This document shows positions 17,442 to 25,995 of a stretch of DNA of 64,000 bases, piece after piece. How positions within the stretch are numbered: the first letter of the stretch is position 1; every line of letters starts with the position of its first letter. The notes beneath the pieces are model-generated. The model searched no databases and was not told the DNA's origin. It saw nothing but the letters and a program-made list of their open reading frames with translations. The translations under genes were made by a program, and so were the position numbers. The DNA lies in contig DITW01000027.1 in assembly GCA_002422945.1 (NCBI GenBank), positions 18,826-82,825 on the forward strand. The letters run 5' to 3'. The DNA comes from Sphingomonadales bacterium UBA6174. Lineage in GTDB: Bacteria; Pseudomonadota; Alphaproteobacteria; Sphingomonadales; Sphingomonadaceae.

Positions 17442-18242
17442 TTACTCGGAAACAGAAACCCAGCGGATCGCGTTTTCGACCAAGCGCCGATAGTGCGGGT
17501 CGTTATATACCGATGGCCCGTCGCCGGGTTGGAGATAGACGAGGCGGCTTTCGAGCACCTGCCGGGTCCAGCCGATCAGGTTCGATCCTGCGGGATGATC
17601 CCAGCCTTCGCGATCATACATTCGGTCCTTGACGGCAAGATCCGCCGACCAGAAATGATCGCGGTCGAAAGTCGCGGACGAACGCAGCAAGGGCGTGACG
17701 TCATCTGCAAATATTTCCGCGAGATAGAGTTCATCGCATAACGGAAATGTCGCAGGTACGCCGTCCAATATCGGATGGGTGCCGATCGTTTCCGCCGTAT
17801 ATGGGACATCATGGGCAAAACCGCTGTCAAGGCACGGCTGACCGCGCACTTCGCCCGGATGATAGAGAAAACGCCCGCCGAGCCATTCGCCATATTCATC
17901 CCATGTCGGCCAACCGGCAAGCGCATGATGCAGGGCGACCACGCCCTTGCCTTGTTCCAGCAGGGCGCGAAAGCCCGCCTTTAATGCAGGATCTGGCTCG
18001 ATATACGCGGGCGCACCTTCGCCGGAGGTGAAATCCAGCCCCGGCATATCGTACAGCACCAACGCATCGAACTGGCGCATGGCATCCGGGTTCATCAGCA
18101 GGGCCGCCGCCGGTTGATCGACCATCGTCGCGGAAATGCCGTCCATTGACTGGAATAGCGCATCAAAGGCCGTGCGGTCGAACGGATGTCCGCGCACGGC
18201 GACGAGGCACTGTATGGGTGCATTATGCAGGATGATCGGCAT
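17442..18242 (-). CDS. ThuA-like domain protein
   Basis: A 266-residue protein with a ThuA/class I glutamine-amidotransferase-like fold. Visible elements are the central FDALVLYDMPG strand, GKGVVALHHALAGWP, where the amidotransferase nucleophile would sit but no Cys is present, and the family-typical W...GG.F..HP and TDELY-like (CDELYLAEIF) regions. ThuA proteins are known from trehalose/keto-sugar utilisation and as generic hydrolase-like domains, but biochemistry is thin. It follows the oxidoreductase at 18249 by six bases, so they are co-transcribed. A second ThuA-like protein is at 49507. Role in this cluster unknown. Confidence 0.82.
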   Translation of the reverse strand: MPIILHNAPIQCLVAVRGHPFDRTAFDALFQSMDGISATMVDQPAAALLMNPDAMRQFDALVLYDMPGLDFTSGEGAPAYIEPDPALKAGFRALLEQGKGVVALHHALAGWPTWDEYGEWLGGRFLYHPGEVRGQPCLDSGFAHDVPYTAETIGTHPILDGVPATFPLCDELYLAEIFADDVTPLLRSSATFDRDHFWSADLAVKDRMYDREGWDHPAGSNLIGWTRQVLESRLVYLQPGDGPSVYNDPHYRRLVENAIRWVSVSE

Positions 18243-18248
18243 GGGCTT

Positions 18249-19256
18249 TTATGTCCTGACGTCGACAACGACCTTGCCGATATTACGCCCGGTCAGCATG
18301 CGGGCATAGGCGTCGAGCGTATGTTCCAGCCCCTTGGTCTCGTCAAAGCGCATGACGAGCTTGCCCTCATCCAGCCACTTGCGCAGTTGCGGGAGGAAAT
18401 CTGTGCCGCGTTCGAGAAAGTCCGGGATGAAAAAGCCGCTGATCGTCAGGCGGCGCATCAGGATCTGGTCGAACCGGGCAGGGCCGGCGGTCGCATTGTC
18501 CTTGTCATAGGTGGCGACCAGACCGCACAAGGCGATACGGCCATAATGTGCCATGTTCGGCAAGACGGCATCGAGGATTGGCCCGCCGACATTGTCGAAA
18601 TAGGCGTTGATGCCGCCTGCGACCTTGGCGAGTTCTGCCTCTACGTCGTCGGATTTATAGTCGATAGCGAGGTCAACGCCGAGTTCTTCGACAAGAAAAC
18701 GGCATTTATCCGGGCCACCGGCGATGCCGATGACCTTGCAGCCAAGGTTGCGCGCGATCTGGCAGGCAAGCGAGCCGGTGGCGCCAGCGGCAGCCGAGAT
18801 GAGCACGGTTTCGCCCGGCTGGATCTTGGCGACTTCCACCAGCCCGGCCCATGCGGTCCAAGCGTTCATACCCAATGCACCGAAGTGCTGACGGACATCG
18901 GCTACATCTTCATCGAGCTTCATCAGCCCGGATTCCGCCGGGCTGACCACCGCGTAATCTGCCCATTGACCAAAGCAGCGCACCAGATCGCCGACGGCAA
19001 AGCCTTCTGCCCGGGATTCAGTGATGCGCCCAAGACACAGTCCGACCATTTTCGACCCAAGCGGGAGCGGCGGCTGATAGCCATCGGTGCGCGGCGTAAT
19101 CCACATCCGCGTGCCTGCATCCATCGATAAATAGTCGTTTTTGATCACGACCTGGCCGGGGCCTGCGGTTGGAACATCTTCATTTTGCAAGGAAAATGCC
19201 GATGCAAAGTCATTGCCATGGGGGTGGGCGTCAAGCCGCCAAAATCTGTTTGTCAT
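18249..19256 (-). CDS. NADP-dependent medium-chain oxidoreductase
   Basis: A 335-residue zinc-free MDR reductase, paralogous to those at 13860 and 59426. It has the N-terminal R..AHPHGND pattern, AAAGATGS in the nucleotide-binding site, DNVGGPILDAVLP, and the C-terminal GRNIGKVVVDV. It should reduce an enone with NADPH. It begins the two-gene minus operon with the ThuA-like gene and is divergent from the TonB receptor at 19399, with about 142 bases between the starts. Substrate unknown. Confidence 0.9.
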   Translation of the reverse strand: MTNRFWRLDAHPHGNDFASAFSLQNEDVPTAGPGQVVIKNDYLSMDAGTRMWITPRTDGYQPPLPLGSKMVGLCLGRITESRAEGFAVGDLVRCFGQWADYAVVSPAESGLMKLDEDVADVRQHFGALGMNAWTAWAGLVEVAKIQPGETVLISAAAGATGSLACQIARNLGCKVIGIAGGPDKCRFLVEELGVDLAIDYKSDDVEAELAKVAGGINAYFDNVGGPILDAVLPNMAHYGRIALCGLVATYDKDNATAGPARFDQILMRRLTISGFFIPDFLERGTDFLPQLRKWLDEGKLVMRFDETKGLEHTLDAYARMLTGRNIGKVVVDVRT

Positions 19257-19398
19257 GATGTCATCGTCTCCTCAGGCTGGACTGCCGGATATGGCCGGTT
19301 CGGAAACCTGTCCAAAGTCGCAGTGAACCTTCCCTTTGGGGGAGGCGTAACCGCCCGTTTAGCCGTTCCGGGAGGGGGCGGTACAGGAGTAACATAAC

Positions 19399-21837
19399 AT
19401 GAAAATTCAAACTCGCACTTTGTCGGTCAGCTTGATCGCACTTGCACTTTCGTCGATTTCGACGGCGGCCTTCGCGCAGGATGCAGCTGCTGCTGCCGAT
19501 GCACAGGAAGGCGGCTTGCAGGATATCGTTGTTACCGCCCGTAAGCGCGCAGAAAGCGTGCAGGACGTGCCGGTAGCCGTGACTGCCATTTCGGCTGAAG
19601 CCATTCGCCAGCAGGATCTGACCAGCCTTGAAAAGGTGGCTGCCCGCACCCCGAACTTCTCGGTTGGTCGCGCTTCCAACGGCTCGGGCGCACAGTTGAC
19701 GTTGCGCGGCATCGGTTCGTCCTCGACCTCGATCGGGATTGAGCAGTCGGTCGCTGTGGTGGTCGATGGCGCTTATTATGGCCAGGGCCGCGTCATTCAG
19801 GAAGGTTTCTTCGACCTTGCCCGGATGGAATTGCTGAAGGGTCCGCAGGCGCTGTTCTTCGGTAAGAACGCGACCGCTGGCGTGGTGTCGCTGACGACCG
19901 CCGATCCGACGAATGAAGTCGAAATCATTGGCCGTGCCGGTTATGAATTCAAGGCGCAGCAGGTCCAGCTCGAAGCCATCGCTTCCGGCCCGCTGACCGA
20001 AACCGTCGGCCTGCGCGTCGCGGTGCGCGGTTCGAAGATGTATGGCGGCTATTACAAGAATGAGTCGGTTGATCGTACTTACACCAACCTTGATATTCAG
20101 GATCTCCTCGCTGAAGGCACCGGTAATCCGATTGGTCATGTCGCCACCCCGGCTGCCAAGGATGCACCGGGCGAAAAGGAACTGCTGGGTCGCGTGACCT
20201 TGAAGTTCACCCCGACCGAAGAACTGACCGCCACGTTGAAGGCGTCCTATGACATCAACAAGGTCAACAACTCGTCTTGGAACTACAGCGCCTATCATTG
20301 CCCGACCGGTGTCAGCCAGCTGACCGGCTATGCATGCGATGGCGGTTTCGTGACCCATCAGAACAACATCCCGACCGACATTGCAGCCAACTTCCCGTAT
20401 TCGAAGAAGGATGGTTCGCTGTACAACCGCTATCGTTCTTATGCGGTCACGGGCAATGTGAACTATGAAATGGATGATGTGACCCTGACGTCCGTCACCA
20501 ATTACAACAACAACAACAACCGCTGGGCCTGTGCCTGCGATTTCCAGTCGAGCAACAACGGCACGTGGGCGACTGAAAATTCGACCTTCTGGGCATTGTC
20601 GCAGGAAGTCCGCGCGCTCACGACCTTTGATGGTCCGATCAACCTGATGCTTGGTGGCCTCTATCAGAAGACCAAGCGTGATTTCGATCAGTTCATCATG
20701 TTCGCTGGTGTTCGCGATGACAGCGTGTCGGCGGCAAATCAGCATCTCGCCACGACCAAGACCAGCTTCACCAAGGGTGAAACCGCAGCGCTGTTCGGTC
20801 AGGTAACTTGGAAGATCGTCCCGACGGTCGAAGTCGCCGGCGGTGTGCGTTATACGCATGAAACCAAGAAGAGCTTCTTCACCCAGCCGTATAACAATGT
20901 TGGCGTGCAGGCGATCTTCCGTGACATTTCGGACCCGCTGCTCGGCAAGATCTATGCGAACCAGACCTTCAACAACTGGTCGCCGGAAGCCACGATCACG
21001 TGGAAGCCGATGAACGATGTGCTGGTCTATGGTGCGTTCAAGACTGCCTATAAGTCGGGTGGTTTCTCGAACGGTGGGATCAACTCGATGTTCTCGAGCG
21101 ATCCGCTGGGCGATCTGACCTTCAACCCGGAAAAGGCACGTGGCTTTGAAGCGGGCGTGAAGACGACCCTGTTGGATCGTCAGCTCCGTCTCAACCTCGG
21201 CCTTTATACCTATGGCTATAATGATCTGCAGGTCGACTTCTTCAACTCGCCGATCTTCGCGTTCCAGACGCTGACGGCAGATGCACGCACCAAGGGCGTG
21301 GAAGTCGAGTTCGAATATGCACCGCGTGCTTTTGACGGTCTGAACGTGCATGGCACGATCAATTACAACCGTGCGCGTTACACGAACTTCCCATCGGCAC
21401 CTTGCTATGCGGGTGAGACGGTTGCAGAAGGTTGCAACGTAGATGGCAACACCCGTCAGAACCTTAGCGGTAAGCCGCTTTCGGTTGCGCCGGAATGGAC
21501 CGGCAGCTTTGGCGTCGGTTATGAAGCTGCGGTGTCGGATGGCCTGAAGGCTGGCATCAATGTCGATGCACGCTACAGCGATTCTTACCTCGCATCGGCG
21601 TTCAATAACGCTGACTCCAAGCAGAAGAGCTATGTTTCGCTTGATGCCGGTGTTCGTATCGGTGCTGAAGACGACAACTGGCAGCTTGCTCTCATCGGTA
21701 AGAACCTGACCAACAAATTCTACGTCTCTGGCGTGGTTGATGGTCCGTCGACCGGTGGCGTTGGCCTCCACGCTGACCAGCTCGGCTTCGGCAATGTGCC
21801 GCGGACCGTGCAGGTACAGGTGACCAAGCGCTTCTAA
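19399..21837 (+). CDS. TonB-dependent receptor
   Basis: An 812-residue outer-membrane receptor. Residues 1-26 are the signal peptide (cut after AFA), and the TonB box QDIVVTAR is at about 41-48. The plug shows MELLKGPQALFFGKNATAG, differing from the RGPQGTLFGRNT form of the other receptors here. The C-terminus ends QVTKRF with the terminal Phe typical of outer-membrane barrels. It contains an Asn-rich loop of five consecutive Asn near residue 370. ATG follows a GGAG-containing leader. Single gene, ended by a terminator at 21859. Probably a different ligand class from the receptors at 1904 and 15033. Confidence 0.92.
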   Translation: MKIQTRTLSVSLIALALSSISTAAFAQDAAAAADAQEGGLQDIVVTARKRAESVQDVPVAVTAISAEAIRQQDLTSLEKVAARTPNFSVGRASNGSGAQLTLRGIGSSSTSIGIEQSVAVVVDGAYYGQGRVIQEGFFDLARMELLKGPQALFFGKNATAGVVSLTTADPTNEVEIIGRAGYEFKAQQVQLEAIASGPLTETVGLRVAVRGSKMYGGYYKNESVDRTYTNLDIQDLLAEGTGNPIGHVATPAAKDAPGEKELLGRVTLKFTPTEELTATLKASYDINKVNNSSWNYSAYHCPTGVSQLTGYACDGGFVTHQNNIPTDIAANFPYSKKDGSLYNRYRSYAVTGNVNYEMDDVTLTSVTNYNNNNNRWACACDFQSSNNGTWATENSTFWALSQEVRALTTFDGPINLMLGGLYQKTKRDFDQFIMFAGVRDDSVSAANQHLATTKTSFTKGETAALFGQVTWKIVPTVEVAGGVRYTHETKKSFFTQPYNNVGVQAIFRDISDPLLGKIYANQTFNNWSPEATITWKPMNDVLVYGAFKTAYKSGGFSNGGINSMFSSDPLGDLTFNPEKARGFEAGVKTTLLDRQLRLNLGLYTYGYNDLQVDFFNSPIFAFQTLTADARTKGVEVEFEYAPRAFDGLNVHGTINYNRARYTNFPSAPCYAGETVAEGCNVDGNTRQNLSGKPLSVAPEWTGSFGVGYEAAVSDGLKAGINVDARYSDSYLASAFNNADSKQKSYVSLDAGVRIGAEDDNWQLALIGKNLTNKFYVSGVVDGPSTGGVGLHADQLGFGNVPRTVQVQVTKRF

Positions 21838-21858
21838 TCCCTTTTAGGGTGCTAAAAG

Positions 21859-21894
21859 AAAAGGGGGTGGCCTTTGCGGGTCGCCCCTTTTTTT
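21859..21894 (+). terminator. Intrinsic terminator of TonB receptor
   Basis: AAAAGGGG at 21859-21866 pairs with CCCCTTTT, with partial GGCC/GGTC pairing inside, followed by a run of T. It lies 21 bases after the receptor stop. Confidence 0.8.
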
Positions 21895-21920
21895 GTGTGT
21901 TGCAGATGAGTTTGAGGCAC

Positions 21921-21954
21921 AAAAAAAACGGGCAGCTTTAAAGCGACCCGTTTT
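21921..21954 (-). terminator. Intrinsic terminator of minus-strand SnoaL gene
   Basis: Read on the minus strand, AAAACGGGTCGCTTTAAAGC is followed by TGCCCG and eight T. The stem is AAAACGGG with CCCGTTTT plus inner GCTTTAAAGC. It lies about 24 bases after the stop of the gene at 21978. Confidence 0.85.
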
Positions 21955-21977
21955 CTATCTCATCTCTGTCTTAAGGC

Positions 21978-22391
21978 TTAGCCCTGACGATGAATGTTCC
22001 GGAAGATCCGCGATTTGAATAGCCATTTGCCGTCAATCTTGACGCAGCTGTCTTCATAAACGCCCCGGTCGCGCTTGGTGACGCCTTCTTGATCGTACAC
22101 TTCGCTGGTGTAGCTGCGTACCTTGGCTTCATTGCCGTTGATGTCGATCGAGCCAGGCCATGCTTCGAACATGAGGTCGGGATAATGCTTCATCGCTTCG
22201 ACCCACATGTTGACAATGGCGGTTTTGCCTTTGGTGGTGCCGAATTCCGGATAGTCGGGCATCGACCATTCGGCATCTTCTGCCCAGCATGCGCCCCAAT
22301 CTGCGGCATCGCAGCGGGTGACGGCATCGGCATAAGTGTCGAGCAGTTCGCGAATGGCAAGCCGATCTTCGGCGGGGCCGTTAAAAGCCAT
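21978..22391 (-). CDS. SnoaL-like (NTF2-fold) protein
   Basis: A 137-residue NTF2-fold protein, paralogous to the one at 12029: DRLAIRELLDTYADAV, W...WAEDAEW and KIDGKWLFKSRIFR. Start ATG at 22391 is preceded by AGGAGAGAG. It has its own terminator at 21921, so it may form a single-gene unit. Upstream lies the tandem CAGGGG repeat (22465-22513) and beyond that the Rieske ferredoxin gene in the same direction. Possible roles are a dehydratase, isomerase or an oxygenase accessory subunit; nothing in the sequence decides. Confidence 0.82.
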   Translation of the reverse strand: MAFNGPAEDRLAIRELLDTYADAVTRCDAADWGACWAEDAEWSMPDYPEFGTTKGKTAIVNMWVEAMKHYPDLMFEAWPGSIDINGNEAKVRSYTSEVYDQEGVTKRDRGVYEDSCVKIDGKWLFKSRIFRNIHRQG

Positions 22392-22445
22392 AATCTCTCT
22401 CTCCTTGTGTTGTCGGGTCTGAAACTAGACCGGGGCAAAGGAGAG

Positions 22446-22459
22446 TGCCACCTATGGCA
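22446..22459. promoter_or_regulatory. Short dyad TGCCA-N4-TGGCA upstream of SnoaL gene
   Basis: TGCCA (22446-22450), spacer CCTA, TGGCA (22455-22459), about 55 bases before the SnoaL start at 22391. The flanking word ATGGCAAAAG recurs at 23021-23030 upstream of the ferredoxin gene, so it could be a shared site. Low certainty. Confidence 0.25.
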
Positions 22460-22464
22460 AAAGG

Positions 22465-22513
22465 CAGGGGCATAAGAAGCAGGGGCCAAAAAACAGGGGC
22501 CAAAAAACAGGGG
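22465..22513. repeat. Short tandem repeat, CAGGGG every 14-15 bases
   Basis: CAGGGG occurs at 22465, 22480, 22494 and 22508. The middle two units are identical 14-mers (CAGGGGCCAAAAAA). The spacing is 15, 14 and 14 bases. It lies between the ferredoxin stop and the SnoaL start, outside coding sequence. Confidence 0.85.
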
Positions 22514-22547
22514 ACGAGCAGTTTAACTGCGTCGCCCCCGGCAGATA

Positions 22548-22898
22548 TCAAATTTCAATCGGCAATTCTTCCATCGCCGGGGCCGCATCCGGCACTGCGA
22601 CTTCAATCTGGCCATCGGTGATCCGCAGCGGGAACACGCGAATGTCGCGATAGGTGCCGCCAAGGCAGCGCCCGCTGGTCAGTTCGAACCGCGCACCATG
22701 CAGGGGACACATCACCGCACCGCGACGGATGCGTCCGGTCGACAGATGCGAGGCGGCATGGGTGCAGCGATCGTTGATGGCATGATAGCCGTCTTCGATC
22801 TTGCCGATCAGCACATGCCAGCCGTTCAGGATCGCTGTGGTCTTGCCGTCTTCCGGGAAGTCGGCTTCTGCGATCACGGGATACCAGGTCTCACTCAT
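22548..22898 (-). CDS. Rieske [2Fe-2S] ferredoxin
   Basis: A 116-residue soluble Rieske-type ferredoxin of the kind that carries electrons to ring-hydroxylating oxygenases. Cluster ligands are Cys45-x-His47 (DRCTHAAS) and Cys64-x2-His67 (MCPLHGAR). Length is right for the family. I chose ATG at 22898 (MSETWYP), because the in-frame extension to 23027 adds basic, low-conservation residues. This is the only ferredoxin in the window and no ferredoxin reductase gene is seen, so it may serve several of the eight oxygenases. It is the nearest gene downstream of the two Rieske oxygenases at 23158 and 24360 but is separated from them by a terminator. Confidence 0.93.
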   Translation of the reverse strand: MSETWYPVIAEADFPEDGKTTAILNGWHVLIGKIEDGYHAINDRCTHAASHLSTGRIRRGAVMCPLHGARFELTSGRCLGGTYRDIRVFPLRITDGQIEVAVPDAAPAMEELPIEI

Positions 22899-23084
22899 CT
22901 CTTTTTCCCATTCTTGGCATCTCTTTGCCCTATTTTTGGCTGTAGCGCCCTTATGCGTTTGCCGACCTTGTTCCGGGCGAATCGCATATATTGCATGCCG
23001 GTTATCGCGATGTGCGTCCAATGGCAAAAGCTATCGGAATAAAGAGGCCATCTGGCCGGTTTTTTAGCATCAGTCATGGCAGAC

Positions 23085-23120
23085 AAAAAAAACCCCCGCG
23101 CACCGATTGGCGCGCGAGGG
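23085..23120 (-). terminator. Intrinsic terminator of Rieske oxygenase pair
   Basis: Read on the minus strand, CCCTCGCGC pairs with GCGCGGGGG around a loop GCCAATCGGT, followed by eight T. It lies about 38 bases after the stop of the oxygenase at 23158. Confidence 0.82.
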
Positions 23121-23157
23121 AGTTGGAGGAGAGGGTTAAAATGGTGATCCGGTAAAA

Positions 23158-24342
23158 TCAGGCTTTCAGCACCGGCACGGGCGTCTGGCCGGTTTCATCC
23201 AGATAATAATCGATCCATTTGTGGAAATACTGGTTGCCGGGTTCATTGCGCCCGAACACGAGATGGGTCATCGCGCCGGATTCCAGCCCGTTTTGAACCT
23301 TGAGGCCCAGCGCATAATCCTCTTCTTCCACCACATCGAAGAAGAAGTCGCACATCTCGTCGAGGCGCTTCATCTCTTCTTCGGATTCCGGCTTCTTCGG
23401 GTAGATATAGTTCATCACCGTCAGATTGCGGTCCGGCGTGGGTCCGGGGAATAGCTGTGCATATTGGCACATTTCCGGCGCGAGGAAGAAGCTGAAGTTC
23501 GGGAACAGGACGCGGATGAAGTCATAGCAGCTGTTTTCCTGCTTGCCCCATTCTTCGCGCGGCAGATTCTTCAGATTGCTGATGGAATTCTGTGGGAAGC
23601 CGAGGCGGATATGCGGGCCAAAAGCTTCATAATCGCCACGGTTGGAGGGGGTGCGGGTCGCGACCGTGTCGGTATGGGCGGCCTGGAAGTGATAGCCTTC
23701 GAGATAGCCGTCATAGGATACCTTCCAATTCGCGCCGTCCATCGTCCGAGACTTGTGATAATACCAATTTTCGAGCTTGAGTGCGGCCAGATCGTCCAGC
23801 ATCCCGCCCAGGAAGGTCGGCACATCGATGGCAAGGCCGGGGGTCAGGATCACAAAGATCATGCCCGCAACTTCCTGCGTCGGCAGCGCGGTCATAGCGA
23901 GCGTCTTTTTATCGACATCGCCAAAGGTGCTGGATTCCGCCACGCCGATCAATTCGCCGTCATTGGCATAGGTCCAGCCATGATAAGGGCAGGAGAAACG
24001 CGCGCAATTGCCGGAACTTTCCTTGACCATATGCATCGCGCGATGCTTGCAGACGTTGAGAAAGGCGCGGGCGACGCCGTCCTTGCCACGGGTGATCAGG
24101 ACCGGCAGGCCCATCACATCCATCGTCTTGAAGTCATTGCGTTCGGGCAATTCGATCGTCAGCGCCAGCATCAATGGCAGGCGCTTGAAAATCAGATCGA
24201 TTTCCTTCTGCCAGCGCACCGGATCGAGATAATTCTCGACCGGCACTTCCAAAGTGCTCGCGGCCTGATCGGTGGTGCGGGTTTCGACAAAGTGCAGCAT
24301 GCGTTCGGCTGCATCGCCATAAGCCTTGTAAATATCGGTCAT
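23158..24342 (-). CDS. Rieske non-heme iron oxygenase, alpha-type (group B)
   Basis: A 394-residue Rieske oxygenase. Cluster ligands are Cys98, His100, Cys118 and His121 (NVCKHR, SCPYHGW). The mononuclear site is in YDGYLEGYHFQAAH, with His218 and His223. ATG at 24342 is preceded by GGAAAGA; an upstream in-frame start at 24363 adds MIGKDCK. It is a close paralogue of the protein at 31796: both have about 55 residues before the Rieske domain reading IFKR.PLMLAL and end with FGRNE.GNQYFH.W. It is the second gene of a two-oxygenase operon, 17 bases after the gene at 24360. Substrate unknown; hydroxylation or O-demethylation are the usual reactions of alpha-only members. Confidence 0.92.
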   Translation of the reverse strand: MTDIYKAYGDAAERMLHFVETRTTDQAASTLEVPVENYLDPVRWQKEIDLIFKRLPLMLALTIELPERNDFKTMDVMGLPVLITRGKDGVARAFLNVCKHRAMHMVKESSGNCARFSCPYHGWTYANDGELIGVAESSTFGDVDKKTLAMTALPTQEVAGMIFVILTPGLAIDVPTFLGGMLDDLAALKLENWYYHKSRTMDGANWKVSYDGYLEGYHFQAAHTDTVATRTPSNRGDYEAFGPHIRLGFPQNSISNLKNLPREEWGKQENSCYDFIRVLFPNFSFFLAPEMCQYAQLFPGPTPDRNLTVMNYIYPKKPESEEEMKRLDEMCDFFFDVVEEEDYALGLKVQNGLESGAMTHLVFGRNEPGNQYFHKWIDYYLDETGQTPVPVLKA

Positions 24343-24359
24343 TTTACAGTCTTTCCCGA

Positions 24360-25760
24360 TCAAGCGTTGATATATTTATCGAGCGTCTGGTGGAAATGCC
24401 GGATGCGGATTTCCTGATAGTCGCCGAGTTCGACATTGCCATTTTTCGAGCATTTCAGCCCTTCATGGGTCAGTTCCATATTGGTCATGTCCTGATCGAC
24501 CACCGCGCCCAGCACGCCGAGTTCCGGCGCATCGGCCCATGTTTCGGCATCGGACAACAGGTGCATCGGGACGCTGCGCGGATGGGGCTTGCCTTCCGGC
24601 ACGCGGGCGATGACGCGGACTTCCATCAGGCAATGGTCCGCATCCGGCCAAGGACGCCAGCGATAAACGATGTTCGGCATGAACCCGCCCCAAGGCGCCG
24701 TGTTCGGGAAGATATTATAGACCAGCGCATCCAGCAGTTCGGATTCCGAGACCTTGCTGTAATCGCCGCCAAAGGCGCGCGTCGATGCTTCGCGCATCGC
24801 TTCGCCAAGGGCGAGACGGGCGCTTTTGCCCTCCGGCACATGGACGTTATACTGATCCTTATCCGGATCGTAATTGTCGGATGAACGACCATTATATTTG
24901 ACAAACTCGTCAACGATCCATTGTTCCGACTTGCCTTCCGCATTGACGTGCGGTGAGATGGTGCCGAATGGCGTGTAATTGACGTTCACATGGTCGCCGA
25001 GCACATTATAGGCGGCGTTGGCGTCACCCGTGAACGGCATCAACTGCGGATGGGTGACATAGGCGTGGTAGGATTCCATGAAGGCTTCCATGGTGATCTT
25101 CCAATTCGCCTTCACGACCTTGCCGACCCAAGCCACGGTCACGCAATCTTCATGCCGCCATTGCTTGAAATGTTCGGGCAAAGGCGCGAGATATTCCTCA
25201 AGGCTCGGCCCTTCAGCGGCGTCGCGGACGAAGATATAACCGCCCCATGTGCCGACCGAGGCCTCCGGCAATTGCATCTTCTTGTCGCTCAGATGACCGA
25301 AGTCCCAGCGGCACGGAATGTTCTTGAGCGTGCCATCGGTATTCCATGCAAAGCCATGGAACGGGCAGGCGAATTGATCGGCAAAGCCGCTGTCCGTCGT
25401 CAATTTGCGACCGCGATGGAGGCAGACATTATGGAACGCCTTCACGCTGCCATCTTCCTGCCGCACGAGCAGATAGGAACGGCCCGCGTTTTCATAGGTC
25501 ACATAATCGCCAGCATCGGGCATTTCTTCGTTGCGCGCAGCGAACTGCCAGACGCGCGGCCACATCTTGTCGACTTCAAGCTGGAAGAAGGCCGGGTCAT
25601 AATAGCGCTTGGCATCGATCGGGTCGGAACCAAGATATTGATATTGGTCTTCCGACATGAAAACGGGCGGTTGAATGGAATCCTGTTGCAGGATGTCATC
25701 CCAGCTCTGCCCGGGGCAGCGCGGGGTATTTTCGGATAAGTTGGGGTCGCGGTCGGCCAT
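24360..25760 (-). CDS. Rieske non-heme iron oxygenase, alpha-type (group C)
   Basis: A 466-residue Rieske oxygenase. Cluster ligands are Cys113, His115, Cys132 and His135 (NVCLHRGRKL, ACPFHGF). The iron site is in MEAFMESYHAYVTHPQ, with His232 and His237, and VVDQDMTN near the C-terminus gives the likely Asp ligand. ATG at 25760 follows GGAGAAGGATC on the minus strand. It is strongly similar to the protein at 48095 (nearly the same NVCLHRGRKL, WRHE-CVT and PNIVYRW blocks) and to that at 34958. It leads the pair with 23158. Two different lineages of oxygenase in one operon suggests two sequential oxidations of one compound. Confidence 0.93.
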   Translation of the reverse strand: MADRDPNLSENTPRCPGQSWDDILQQDSIQPPVFMSEDQYQYLGSDPIDAKRYYDPAFFQLEVDKMWPRVWQFAARNEEMPDAGDYVTYENAGRSYLLVRQEDGSVKAFHNVCLHRGRKLTTDSGFADQFACPFHGFAWNTDGTLKNIPCRWDFGHLSDKKMQLPEASVGTWGGYIFVRDAAEGPSLEEYLAPLPEHFKQWRHEDCVTVAWVGKVVKANWKITMEAFMESYHAYVTHPQLMPFTGDANAAYNVLGDHVNVNYTPFGTISPHVNAEGKSEQWIVDEFVKYNGRSSDNYDPDKDQYNVHVPEGKSARLALGEAMREASTRAFGGDYSKVSESELLDALVYNIFPNTAPWGGFMPNIVYRWRPWPDADHCLMEVRVIARVPEGKPHPRSVPMHLLSDAETWADAPELGVLGAVVDQDMTNMELTHEGLKCSKNGNVELGDYQEIRIRHFHQTLDKYINA

Positions 25761-25821
25761 GATAGATCCTTCTCCTGCATATCGCTTGAGCAGCAAATCT
25801 CACGACACGGCCTTGAGGGTC

Positions 25822-25829
25822 TTGACCTG
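25822..25829 (-). promoter_or_regulatory. TTGACCTG element upstream of Rieske oxygenase gene
   Basis: The eight-base word TTGACCTG, inside GGTC-TT-GACC (25818-25827), occurs about 62 bases before the oxygenase start at 25760. The same word is at 34902-34909 ahead of the oxygenase at 34958. A shared operator is possible but the word is short. Confidence 0.3.
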
Positions 25830-25931
25830 AATCAATTAACACCCCTCAATAGTCCTCACACTTTGGATAGGGTCTGGTTAAAGTAACAGGATAAACTGCC
25901 TGTTTTTATCTGGGCGGTGGAAAGAGGGCAT

Positions 25932-25969
25932 AAAAAAGCCCACCCCCGAACATTGCCGGGGGTGGGCCT
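25932..25969 (-). terminator. Intrinsic terminator of minus-strand SDR
   Basis: On the minus strand, GCCCACCCCCG, loop GCAATGTT, CGGGGGTGGGC, then six T. A perfect 11-bp stem. It lies about 27 bases after the stop of the SDR at 25996. Confidence 0.9.
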
Positions 25970-25995
25970 TGATGCCTTTCAAGGGGCGTTGTGGC

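Noticed and set aside
19261..21771. 836-codon open frame on the minus strand opposite the TonB receptor
   Set aside because: Exact mirror of a well-supported receptor gene; its protein shows no domain, and third-position bias belongs to the plus frame.
22465..22513. Possible CRISPR array or plasmid-type iterons
   Set aside because: Units are 14 bases with no unique spacers and no cas or rep genes nearby; kept only as a short tandem repeat.
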